64,000 bases of DNA from the NCBI GenBank assembly GCA_000170815.1, contig ABCO01000001.1, forward strand, positions 248,001-312,000, written 5' to 3'. The number at the start of each line of letters is the position of its first letter. Position 1 is the stretch's first letter. Below are positions 25,938 to 35,300 of the stretch, one piece after another. The notes beneath the pieces are model-generated. The model ran no database searches and was not told the origin of the DNA. It saw only the letters and a program-made list of their open reading frames with translations. The stretch comes from an unidentified eubacterium SCB49 (GTDB lineage: Bacteria; Bacteroidota; Bacteroidia; Flavobacteriales; Flavobacteriaceae). The position numbers and the translations under genes are program-made.

Positions 25938-25968
25938 GCATTTAAACATTTAACAAACAATTAAAAAT

Positions 25969-26235
25969 ATGAATTCTCCAACCGGAACTCCTCCAGAAAA
26001 TAATCTAGTTTGGGCTATTTTATGTACCGTAATGTGTTGCATACCTCTTGGTATTGTAGCCATAATAAAATCTACTAAAGTAAAAGAACTTTGGTTACAA
26101 GGTGATTATGATGGTGCACAAAAAGCGGCAAATGATGCTAAAAAGTATTCCATTTGGGGAGCGGTTATATCAGTTGTTTTTTTCGTATTGTATATTTTAT
26201 TTTTTGTAGTAATAGGTGTAGCAGGTAATATGTAA
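25969..26235 (+). CDS. CD225/dispanin family small membrane protein
   Basis: This is an 88-residue protein with the dispanin layout: a first hydrophobic segment (about 12-34, LVWAILCTVMCCIPLGIVAI), a short cytosolic loop with VKELWLQGDYDGAQKAANDA, and a second transmembrane helix (about 55-82). The family includes the animal interferon-induced transmembrane proteins and many bacterial proteins of unknown role. It overlaps the start of the next gene by one base (TAATG), so the two are translationally coupled. The function is unknown; membrane-curvature or fusion effects are known only for the animal relatives. Confidence 0.85.
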   Translation: MNSPTGTPPENNLVWAILCTVMCCIPLGIVAIIKSTKVKELWLQGDYDGAQKAANDAKKYSIWGAVISVVFFVLYILFFVVIGVAGNM

Positions 26236-26648
26236 TGAATATAAGAAGATTAATAATTCTTACCCTGTCTATAATTCTTATAGGCGGGGTTTGTTTTTTG
26301 TATTTTACGTATAACCCAACTGAACATTCGTTTTTTGTTCCTTGTCCTTTAAAATATACTACGGGGATAGAGTGTCCTGGTTGTGGCTCTCAAAGAGCTA
26401 TTCACCAATTGTTACATGGTAATATTGCTACTGCATTTGGTTTAAACCCTTTGCTTATTATTTCTCTGCCATTACTTATATATGGCTTAGGTTTAAAGGT
26501 GCATAATTATATTTATGATACCCAGCATAGATTCATGCTTTTCTATCATAAATGGTTTGTTTACGGTTATTTCGGTTTGGTTGTAGTGTATTGGATAGCT
26601 CGAAACATCCCATATTATCCTTTTACACTGTTGTCTTCAGATGGATAA
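26235..26648 (+). CDS. DUF2752 domain-containing membrane protein
   Basis: This 137-residue protein has three transmembrane helices (about 5-24, 70-88 and 110-130) and the DUF2752 signature CPLKYTTGIECPGCGSQRAI (residues about 36-55), with Cys residues reminiscent of a metal or redox site. The start ATG at 26235 overlaps the CD225 gene stop by one base. The two genes form a small coupled operon with their own promoter. The function of DUF2752 is unknown. The gene is convergent with lspA, with just 23 bases between the stops. Confidence 0.88.
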   Translation: MNIRRLIILTLSIILIGGVCFLYFTYNPTEHSFFVPCPLKYTTGIECPGCGSQRAIHQLLHGNIATAFGLNPLLIISLPLLIYGLGLKVHNYIYDTQHRFMLFYHKWFVYGYFGLVVVYWIARNIPYYPFTLLSSDG

Positions 26649-26671
26649 TAAAACTTATATCTTTGTTGAAT

Positions 26672-27301
26672 TTAAGCTTCGATTTTTTGGTCTTCTTCTT
26701 TTTTAGTACTCGGAAATGTCTTTTTATGAAATACTAAAAGCATTCCAACACCTGTACTAATTGCAGTATCTGCTATGTTAAAAACAGGATCAAAAAAGGT
26801 AAAGTAGTCACCACCCCAAAAAGGAATCCATTCCGGTAAAACTCCCTGAAACATAGGGAAATAAAGCATGTCTACCACGTGTCCATGAAAGAGTGTGCTG
26901 TACCCTCCAGCTTCTGGTAAAAAATGAGCTACTTGAGCTATACTGCTGTCAAAAAGGACACCATAAAAAACAGAATCAATGATGTTACCAAATGCTCCAG
27001 CAAAAATTAATGCGATAGCTACAATTAATATTTTTGAACCTTTCTTTTTAACAGAATCTTTAAGCCACCAAGCAATACCTACTATCGCCACGAGCCTAAA
27101 TAAGGTTAAAAATAGTTTTCCATACTCACCAGGTATTTGTGCTCCCCAAGCCATTCCTTTGTTTTCTACAAAATGAATTTTAAACCAAGAAAACACATCT
27201 ATTTCTTCGCCTAAAACAAAGTTAGTCTTAATATAGATCTTAGAGATTTGGTCTATAAGAAGGATAACAATTATAATGAGGTAAGCTTTTTTTAATGACA
27301 T
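26672..27301 (-). CDS. lspA: Lipoprotein signal peptidase (signal peptidase II)
   Basis: This 209-residue inner membrane aspartic protease removes signal peptides from prolipoproteins after diacylglyceryl transfer. Four transmembrane helices and both catalytic aspartate motifs are visible: GAFGNIIDSVFYG and FNIADTAISTG. It is longer than the 160-170 residue proteobacterial enzyme because of a loop of about 40 residues between the two motifs, which I recognise as usual in Bacteroidota. Several predicted lipoproteins in this window would be its substrates. Its leader holds an ATTTCAGAAAT dyad (27314-27326). It lies 60 bases after the GIN-domain gene. Confidence 0.95.
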   Translation of the reverse strand: MSLKKAYLIIIVILLIDQISKIYIKTNFVLGEEIDVFSWFKIHFVENKGMAWGAQIPGEYGKLFLTLFRLVAIVGIAWWLKDSVKKKGSKILIVAIALIFAGAFGNIIDSVFYGVLFDSSIAQVAHFLPEAGGYSTLFHGHVVDMLYFPMFQGVLPEWIPFWGGDYFTFFDPVFNIADTAISTGVGMLLVFHKKTFPSTKKEEDQKIEA

Positions 27302-27361
27302 GAATATAATCTTATTTCTGAAATGTGAATCGTTTATTCAACGGTTGTAAAAATAACGATA

Positions 27362-27988
27362 TTAATTGGTTTCAAGTATGGTGATATCTCCAGAAACAGT
27401 CTTTATTTTTAAATTATAAAACTGTTCTTGATAAGGTCGTCCAGTAACTATTCCTTTTTCTGAAATGGCTAGTATACCGACATCTTGTGTGTTTAGAATG
27501 GAGATGTCTCCGATTTTGGTGTTTATTTTTCCATTTCCTTTAAAGTTTTTAATCACACAAGTTCCTTGATTTAGGTATGCCTGAAAATACTGATAATTTC
27601 CGTGACACTCAAGAGACGCTATTTTTGATGAAATCGTTACAAATAAGTTTTCAGGTACTATTACATCAAGTGTTATAGCTATTACTTTATGTGCAGCAAG
27701 TTTGTCATTATCTCTATTAAAAAAAGGCGTAAATCCTGGGGTGATATTAAGCGTACTGTTTTGCTGCTTGATGTCGAGCACGACGTTTTCTGCATATTCG
27801 CCTTCTACGTGAGTTCTTATTATAAGCGAGGTAGATTTTGCAGTAGCAATCTTGATATTATAGATTGCATCTGCATAAAACTCTAAACGTTCTATGCCAG
27901 AAACATCTATTTGTTTTTCCATTATTTTTTGGGAAAACAAAACGTTTGGAATGAGTAGTGCGAATATGAGGCCTAAAATGTATTTCAT
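27362..27988 (-). CDS. Secreted GIN-domain (DUF2807-type) protein
   Basis: This 208-residue protein starts with a signal peptide (MKYILGLIFALLIPNVLFS) and continues as a single beta-rich domain with repeated short strands, typical of the head GIN/DUF2807 beta-helix family (for example VDVSGIERLEFYADAIYNIKI-like opening and the terminal VSGDITILE). The role is unknown; such proteins are exported and bind cell-surface components in an undefined way. I choose the ATG at 27986-27988. A TTG at 28000 is in frame but lies in the stem of the dksA terminator. The gene thus starts directly after that terminator, an unusual arrangement. Confidence 0.72.
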   Translation of the reverse strand: MKYILGLIFALLIPNVLFSQKIMEKQIDVSGIERLEFYADAIYNIKIATAKSTSLIIRTHVEGEYAENVVLDIKQQNSTLNITPGFTPFFNRDNDKLAAHKVIAITLDVIVPENLFVTISSKIASLECHGNYQYFQAYLNQGTCVIKNFKGNGKINTKIGDISILNTQDVGILAISEKGIVTGRPYQEQFYNLKIKTVSGDITILETN

Positions 27989-28019
27989 AAAAAAAGCCAA
28001 TCTTATGAGAAGGATTGGC
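27989..28019 (-). terminator. Rho-independent terminator after the dksA-like gene
   Basis: On the minus strand a GCCAATCCTT / AAGATTGGC stem (28010-28019 with 27996-28004) with a short loop is followed by seven T residues (27995-27989), immediately before the ATG of the GIN-domain gene. It lies 22 bases after the dksA-like stop codon. Confidence 0.85.
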
Positions 28020-28041
28020 CTGTGTATAGTATGCGATTAAA

Positions 28042-28419
28042 CTATTGCATGTTTTTAGCTTCGATGCTTAGTGTTGCATGGGGTACTAGTTTAAGGCGTT
28101 CAGGATTAATTAATTTTCCTGTAACACGACAAACGCCATACGTTTTATTTTCAATACGAATTAAAGCATTTTTAAGATCTCTAATAAACTTTTCTTGTCT
28201 TATTGCAAGTTGTGAAGCAGTTTCTTTACTCATTACCTCACTACCTTCGTCAAAGGCTTTAAACGTAGGAGAAGTGTCATCGGTACCATTATCGGTATCA
28301 TTTCTGTAAGCACTCTCAATTAGTTCAAGTTGTTCTTGAGCTTTTACTATTTTCTCGTTTACTAAAGTTCTAAACTCCTCTAATTGTGCGTCACTATATC
28401 GTACTCTATTATCGCTCAT
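28042..28419 (-). CDS. TraR/DksA family protein lacking most zinc-finger cysteines
   Basis: This 125-residue protein has the DksA layout: an N-terminal helical coiled-coil (about 10-40) and a C-terminal TraR/DksA zinc-finger region (about 90-120). Only one cysteine (C97 in YGVCRVTGKLI) remains of the usual four, so the zinc finger is degenerate. DksA-type proteins enter the RNA polymerase secondary channel and modulate rRNA promoters with ppGpp. It begins 6 bases after the ileS stop and is followed by a strong terminator, so ileS-dksA is one unit, linking an aminoacyl-tRNA synthetase with a stringent-response regulator. Confidence 0.85.
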   Translation of the reverse strand: MSDNRVRYSDAQLEEFRTLVNEKIVKAQEQLELIESAYRNDTDNGTDDTSPTFKAFDEGSEVMSKETASQLAIRQEKFIRDLKNALIRIENKTYGVCRVTGKLINPERLKLVPHATLSIEAKNMQ

Positions 28420-28425
28420 ATTTTT

Positions 28426-31400
28426 TTAAATTTTTTCTACACTCAATTGTGTTTCTATATCGTCAAAAGCAATTTCTGTTCCATTATTTATAGTTGGACT
28501 AAAACTGAGTGATTCGGTTAATGTTTCTTGCTTAATATACTCTAAATTTTCTAACACTGCTTTTTTAAGTGTTTCTTGATCTTGAATGGTAACTTTTATT
28601 TTATCGGTTACTTCAAACCCTGTGTCTTTTCTAATGTTTTGTATTCTGTTTACTAGCTCACGCGCTACCCCTTCGTTTTTAAGGTTTTCGGTAATTGTAA
28701 TATCTAGAGCGACAGTAATACCTTTATTGTTCGCAACAAGCCATCCTTCAATGTCTTGAGAACTGATTATCACGTCTTCGAGTGTCAATTTAACACTTTT
28801 TTCGTTAATCAAAACAGTAAATTCACCTTCTTTTTCTAAGCTTGCAATTTCTTCTTGACCAAAGTTTGTGATGGTTGCAGCTACTTGTTTCATGGCTGCT
28901 CCAAAACGTGGTCCAAGTTTTTTAAAATCTGGTTTAATTTGTTTTACAAGAATTCCAGATCCTTCGTCTATAAGCTCAATTTCTTTTACATTAACCTCGC
29001 TCATTATTAAATCGCTCACCGCTTCAATTTCTTCTTTCTCTTGTGCGTCTAACACAGGAATCATTATTTTTTGTAACGGCTGTCTTACTTTAATCTTTTC
29101 GCGCTGGCGTAATGATAAAACTAATGAAGAGACAATCTGTGCTTTTTGCATTTTATGCTCTAGGCTCTTGTTTATATAGCTAGCATTACTAACAGGAAAA
29201 TCACTTAGGTGAACAGATTTTGTTCCATTTCCAGTGGCTGCTACTAGGTCACGGTACAATCTATCCATAAAGAATGGAGCGATAGGAGCACCTAATTTTG
29301 CAACTGTTAATAAGCAAGTGTATAGCGTTTGGTAAGCAGATATTTTATCTTCGCTATAACTACCTTTCCAGTAGCGTCTTCTGCTTAATCTTACAAACCA
29401 GTTGCTTAAGTTTTCACCAACAAAGTTTTGGATAGCTCTTGCTGCTTTTGTAGGCTCGTATTCTGTAAAAGCTTCGTCTACTGTGGCAACAAGTGTGTTT
29501 AATTCACTTAAAATCCAACGGTCTATTTCTGGACGTTTTTCTAATGCAATGTCTGCTTCACTGTAATTAAAGTTGTCTAAGTTAGCGTATAGGCTAAAGA
29601 AGCTATAGGTGTTATAAAGTGTTCCAAAAAACTTGTTACGCACTTCACTAATACCATCTAGGTCAAATTTAAGGTTGTCCCAAGGGTTTGCGTTACTAAT
29701 CATATACCAACGTGTGGCATCTGGTCCATACGTTTTTAAAGTTTCAAAAGGATCTGCGGCATTCCCTAGACGCTTAGACATTTTTTGTCCGTTTTTGTCG
29801 AGTACTAAACCGTTTGAAACTACGTTTTTGTAAGCTACATCATCAAATATCATAGTGGCAATAGCGTGTAATGTATAAAACCATCCACGAGTTTGATCTA
29901 CACCTTCGGCAATAAAATCTGCTTTACGCCACGTTGTTTCTACTTTTTCTTTGTTCTCAAAAGGGTAGTGCCATTGTGCATACGGCATTGAACCACTATC
30001 AAACCAAACATCAATTAAATCTGCTTCACGTTTCATTGGTTTTCCATTTGCAGAAACCAATACAATGTCATCAACAATGTTTTTATGTAAATCTACTTTG
30101 TCGTAGTTCTCTTCAGAAAAATCACCAACTTGAAAATCTTGGAACATTTCCGAAGTCATCACGCCAGCTTTTACCGCTTTTTGCATTTCTGCTTTTAGCT
30201 CTTCTATACTACCAATAATGATTTCTTCTGTACCATCTTCTGTGCGCCATAATGGTAAAGGGATTCCCCAATAACGTGAGCGCGATAAGTTCCAGTCATT
30301 TGCATTGGCTAGCCAGTTACCAAAACGGCCTTCACCTGTAGATTTTGGTTTCCAGTTTATGCCTTTGTTTAGCTCATGCATGCGGTCTTTAAAGTCTGTA
30401 ACTTTAATAAACCAAGAGTCTAATGGGTAGTATAAAATAGGTTTGTCTGTACGCCAGCAATTAGGGTAACTGTGTACGTATTTCTCTACATGAAACGCTT
30501 TGTTTTCTGTTTTTAACTTGATAGCAAGTTCTACATCAATACTCTTGTCTGGAGCTTCACCGTCATCATAATATTCGTTTTTTACATATTTCCCTGCAAA
30601 TTCGCCCATTTCTGGTCTAAATTTACCTTGTAAATCTACCAAAGGAACAAGTGTGTCGTTCTCATCTTTTACTAACATAGGCGGCACCTCTGGTACTGCT
30701 TGTTTAGCAACGAGTGCATCATCTTGACCAAAAGTAGGAGCGGTGTGTACAATACCGGTACCGTCTTCTGTGGTTACAAAATCTCCAGCGATGACTCTAA
30801 ACGCATTTTCTGCACCAGCATCTGGTGTTGCATAGTCTAATAACTGCTCGTATTTTATTTCTAACAAGTCTGACCCCTTGCACGTTTCGGCAACAAAAAA
30901 TGGAATCTTTTTAGACTCTTTTGTGTAGTTTTTTAAAACGTCAAGATCTTCTGTTTGTTCGTATTTTCCTTTAAACTGCTTGCTCACTAATGCTTTTGCA
31001 AGAATCACGTGTACAGGCTCAAAAGTATATTGGTTGTATGTAGCAACCACAACATAATCAATTTTAGGCCCTACGGTTAGTGCCGTGTTAGAGGGCAAGG
31101 TCCATGGAGTTGTTGTCCACGCGATAAAATTAAGATTGTCATATTTTTTAAGAAAGTCTGGTAATGAGTTTACCACAGCTTTAAACTGAGCAACTACCGT
31201 TGTGTCGGTTACATCTTGATAGGTGCCTGGTTGGTTAAGTTCGTGACTACTTAATCCTGTTCCTGCTTTTGGTGAGTATGGTTGTATTGTGTACCCTTTA
31301 TAAAGTAAGTCTTTATTGTAAATTTGTTTTAACAACCACCATACAGATTCCATATATTTAGGTTTGTAAGTAATGTATGGATCTTCCATATCTACCCAGT

Positions 31401-31824
31401 AACCGTATTCTTCTGTAACTTTATTCCACACATCTGTGTAGCGCATCACCGCTTTACGACATGCGTCGTTATAGTCTTCTACAGAAATTTTTGTACCAAT
31501 ATCTTCTTTTGTGATACCCAGTTCTTTTTCTACCCCAAGTTCTATGGGTAAACCGTGAGTATCCCAACCAGCTTTACGATCTACTTTAAATCCTTTTTGG
31601 GTTTTATAGCGGCAAAAAATATCTTTTATAGCACGTGCCATTACGTGGTGAATACCTGGCATTCCGTTTGCAGAAGGTGGGCCTTCAAAAAACACAAAAG
31701 GTTCTGCACCTTCACGAATAGCAATACTCTCTTCAAAAATGTTTTCTTCTTTCCAGAATTTGAGTATGTCCTCTCCTAGTTGTGGGAGGTTTAAGCCTTT
31801 GTATGTGTTAAATTTTTGTGCCAT
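28426..31824 (-). CDS. ileS: Isoleucyl-tRNA synthetase, eukaryotic-like type
   Basis: This 1132-residue class Ia synthetase charges tRNA-Ile and edits misactivated valine. The HIGH motif is GIHH at 57-60, the CP1 editing domain spans about 185-400, KMSKRLGN is the KMSKS loop, and the anticodon-binding domain fills about 700-870. The extended C-terminal region (about 930-1132) and the KMSKR variant put it in the IleS2/eukaryotic-like clade, known to be less sensitive to mupirocin. An inverted repeat lies in its leader (31855-31892). It is coupled to dksA downstream. Confidence 0.96.
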   Translation of the reverse strand: MAQKFNTYKGLNLPQLGEDILKFWKEENIFEESIAIREGAEPFVFFEGPPSANGMPGIHHVMARAIKDIFCRYKTQKGFKVDRKAGWDTHGLPIELGVEKELGITKEDIGTKISVEDYNDACRKAVMRYTDVWNKVTEEYGYWVDMEDPYITYKPKYMESVWWLLKQIYNKDLLYKGYTIQPYSPKAGTGLSSHELNQPGTYQDVTDTTVVAQFKAVVNSLPDFLKKYDNLNFIAWTTTPWTLPSNTALTVGPKIDYVVVATYNQYTFEPVHVILAKALVSKQFKGKYEQTEDLDVLKNYTKESKKIPFFVAETCKGSDLLEIKYEQLLDYATPDAGAENAFRVIAGDFVTTEDGTGIVHTAPTFGQDDALVAKQAVPEVPPMLVKDENDTLVPLVDLQGKFRPEMGEFAGKYVKNEYYDDGEAPDKSIDVELAIKLKTENKAFHVEKYVHSYPNCWRTDKPILYYPLDSWFIKVTDFKDRMHELNKGINWKPKSTGEGRFGNWLANANDWNLSRSRYWGIPLPLWRTEDGTEEIIIGSIEELKAEMQKAVKAGVMTSEMFQDFQVGDFSEENYDKVDLHKNIVDDIVLVSANGKPMKREADLIDVWFDSGSMPYAQWHYPFENKEKVETTWRKADFIAEGVDQTRGWFYTLHAIATMIFDDVAYKNVVSNGLVLDKNGQKMSKRLGNAADPFETLKTYGPDATRWYMISNANPWDNLKFDLDGISEVRNKFFGTLYNTYSFFSLYANLDNFNYSEADIALEKRPEIDRWILSELNTLVATVDEAFTEYEPTKAARAIQNFVGENLSNWFVRLSRRRYWKGSYSEDKISAYQTLYTCLLTVAKLGAPIAPFFMDRLYRDLVAATGNGTKSVHLSDFPVSNASYINKSLEHKMQKAQIVSSLVLSLRQREKIKVRQPLQKIMIPVLDAQEKEEIEAVSDLIMSEVNVKEIELIDEGSGILVKQIKPDFKKLGPRFGAAMKQVAATITNFGQEEIASLEKEGEFTVLINEKSVKLTLEDVIISSQDIEGWLVANNKGITVALDITITENLKNEGVARELVNRIQNIRKDTGFEVTDKIKVTIQDQETLKKAVLENLEYIKQETLTESLSFSPTINNGTEIAFDDIETQLSVEKI

Positions 31825-32311
31825 AATGATGTATGTAAAAGGGTATTTTATTCGATTTCTGAAATGTACTGTAAAATTTACGATTCAGAAATAATAAAGC
31901 TTATGATTTAAGGCTGCGAAATTACGGAAATTTTAAAATAAACTTGAATGATTTTTAGAGGAGTGTAACTTTAATGTTTCTAATGTGTATTTTATTGTAA
32001 AGCGTGTATTTAGAATACTAATAAGCTAGTTAAGAAGATTGTGTTTTGTGTTAATCTACTTCTCTTTGTAACCAACAATATGTAGGTAAATACAGAGGTT
32101 AATTTGTATAACAGCAACTTGATGTTTTTATTTCTTGAATAGATATTTTTCTTTTTTAATTCTTCCTATTGTAAGTTTTTATCGTTTATATGTATATTTA
32201 GTTCTTTAAATTGTTTGTTTTATCTTAATTTATATAAAAAAAACTGTTGTAGTCTTCTTTTTTTGAAGATTAAATTCACTCATTTTAACCAAATATTTTA
32301 AATTTTATTTC
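31825..32311. other. Divergent intergenic region between ileS and the M4 peptidase gene
   Basis: This 487-base AT-rich gap holds no credible gene. The ileS side contains an inverted repeat with 9-bp arms ATTTCTGAA (31855-31863) and TTCAGAAAT (31884-31892). The peptidase side has a small hairpin (TCTTC 32253-32257 with GAAGA 32265-32269) and runs of A and T. No TAnnTTTG promoter stood out. Confidence 0.5.
31855..31892. repeat. Inverted repeat in the ileS leader
   Basis: Perfect 9-bp arms ATTTCTGAA and TTCAGAAAT are separated by 20 bases, 31 bases upstream of the ileS ATG. The 13-base string ATTTCTGAAATGT from the left arm recurs 12 bases upstream of lspA (27314-27326). It may be an operator or an RNA hairpin; no T-box is expected in Bacteroidota. 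Confidence 0.4.
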
Positions 32312-35300
32312 ATGAAAAATAACTACTCTGTCAGTCTAAGCACTGGAATAGGAAGTAAAAGTCTACTGTTTTTTGGCTTTTTATTACTTATGAGTCTGTC
32401 TTTAATGGCTCAAACAAAAAACTCTAAATACGAAAAGAGCGAAAAGACCCCTTCTTTAATAGTGCTGAATGATGCAGAAGTATATAAGCTGCAAGATGCT
32501 AATCAAATTTTTAGAGATGTTCTTGGAAGTCAATCTGAGGTTTCGTTTTTAAAAATTAAAGAGAACACAGGTAGTAATGGGAGTATACATCAGAAATTTC
32601 AACAATATTATAGGGATGTAAAGGTAGAAGGAGGTATTGGTATTTTACACGGAAATAATGCGAGAGTGAAATCTGTTAGCTCAGAGTTTTATAAGATAAA
32701 CAAAGATTTTTCAACTTTACCTACATTAAATAATCAAGAAGCTTTTGATCGCGCAATTGTTCATACTGGAGCAACATTATATTTATGGGAAGATGAGGCA
32801 TCTGCAAAAGAGCTAGGATATGAGAAGCCAAACGGCGAACTTGTTTTACTGCCTACTTTTAAGGATAATGTGGTTATGATGAAGTTAGCGTATAAGTTTA
32901 AGATCTTTACATTGGTTCCTATGGGAGGAGGCGAACTTTTTATAGATGCAAATACAGGAGAAGCTTTATTTTTTAATAATTTGGTTAAGCATTATGATAA
33001 TGCAGGGCACGATGGGTCTAGTTTAAGTTCGGGTTGTAGCCACACCGTAAACAAAGAACCTTTTATAGGACCTAAAAATATGATGGTTGCTGGTGATGCC
33101 GAAACACGTTACAGTGGTACTCGTACAATTGAAACAAGAGATGATGGAACTAGTTACAGTTTAAATGATGTGGCAAACAAGATTTATACTAGAAATGCAA
33201 ATAATCTTGGGCCAGGTAATGGTGTGCCTCCTTATATAGCAAACTATACTGAGTTTACAGATAATGATAATAACTGGACCGCTTCTGAGCATCATAATAC
33301 AGCAAAAGACGATGCAGCTTTAGATGCACATTGGGGTGCGATGATGGTTTATAATTATTGGATTACAGAACATAACAGAGACAGTTATGATGGTTCAGGG
33401 TCTTCTATACGAAGTTATGTGCATGTAGATACAGATTATGATAATGCCTTTTGGTATTATAATACTATGTCTTATGGCGATGGTTCTGGAAATGAAAATA
33501 ATGGAAGTGGTATTTTTGATGCCTTAACATCATTAGATGTGGCAGCACATGAATTAGGTCATGGTGTAACTGAATATTCTGCAAATTTAGCCTACCAAAG
33601 AGAGTCTGGGGCAATGAATGAAGGGTATTCTGATATTTGGGGTGCTGCCATTGAACATTATGCTAAAGGTACAGGAACAGATTTAAATCCAGATGCAAAT
33701 GTTTGGAACATTGGAGAAGAAATAATAAGAAATGGAAGTATTGCTTTACGATCTATGAGTGACCCTAAATCTCTTGGTCAACCTGACACCTATGGCGGAA
33801 CTTATTGGATTAATCCCAATTGTAGTTCTCCTTCATCTTCAAATGATTATTGTGGTGTACATACTAATTCTGGGGTGCTAAATTATTGGTTTTATTTAAG
33901 TGTCACTGGAGGTAGTGGAACAAATGATGTAGGTGATAGTTATAATGTTTCTGGTATAGGAATGACAAAGGCATCTTTGATTGCTTACGATGTTTTAGAG
34001 AATTACCTTGGTACAAATTCTACTCACGCCAATGCAAGAACTTTTTCTATTCAATCTGCAATAGATTTATATGGTGAATGCTCTCCAGAGGTTGTAACTA
34101 TAACTAATGCGTGGTATGCCGTAGGTGTAGGTGATGCTTATACAGGGAATAGTCCATCTTTAAACCTTACTTTAGAAACTGTTTGTGTTAGCGCCGGTAA
34201 TACTGTAATTGGAGGTGGTACGGTTACAGGAGGTGTGTATAGTGGTGATGGTGTTACAGATAATGGAGATGGAACTACTTTTACTTTTGATCCTTCTGTT
34301 GCAGGAGTAGGGACACATACTATTACTTATACAATTAATTGTGGTGCAGGGAGTGCCTCAGATACTGATGAAATAACAGTTACTGACGGAGCAATACCTT
34401 TGGTTTGTCAAAATGTTACGGTAACATTAGATGAAAATGGAAATGCATCAATAACAGAAACAGATGTTGTTGCTAATTTTGAAGGGGGAGATGGTAGTTT
34501 AGGTTATGAAGTAGATCAAACAGGTACTTACAACCCTATAGATATTTCTGGAGGTACTGTTATTAATCTAGATGATGATGCTGGATCTTCGGCAATACCA
34601 TTAGGTTATACTTTTGATTTTTTTGGAACAGGGTATACTAACCTATATGTAGGTTCAAATGGGTATATTAAATTTGATAGTGGTAATTTAACAGATTATT
34701 CATCAGATGCCCTACCTAATACTTCTCAGCCAAATGGTATTATTGCAGTTGTATGGGATGATCTAAACCCTTCAAGCGGAGGTGTGATTAGGTATCAAAT
34801 TACAGGAACAGCACCTAATAGAATTATGGTGGTAGAATATGTTGATGTTCCACATTTTGGATCTACAAGTTTACTTATAAATACGCAAGTTCAATTATTT
34901 GAAGGTTCAAATAAAATTGAAATACATTCTAACCGTGTTGACTCAGACGGAGGAAACCGAACTCAAGGTATAGAAAATGAAGATGGAACAATTGCTTATA
35001 CGGTTCCAGGTAGAAACTTAGCCGATTGGACTATTCCAACAGGTGGTAACGATTATGTTGCTTTTGTTCCAGTAAATGGAGGCTTCCCAGAACATTGCGG
35101 TAATCCGGTTACAATAAGTTTAAGTCAGTCTAGTTTTTCTTGTAAGGATATAGGTGATGTTACAGTAACGGTTACAGCAGATGATGGTGCAGGTGGTATT
35201 GGTACTTGTGAGGCAACTGTTACTGTTGTAGGTGCAACTTCGACTTTTACAGAGAGCGGTTGGGATGTTCCACCATCTACAGGAAGTAAAGCGGTTATTG

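Noticed and set aside
27989..28000. TTG at 28000 as the start of the GIN-domain gene
   Set aside because: It lies inside the terminator stem of the dksA-like gene, and the signal peptide starts naturally at the ATG 27988.
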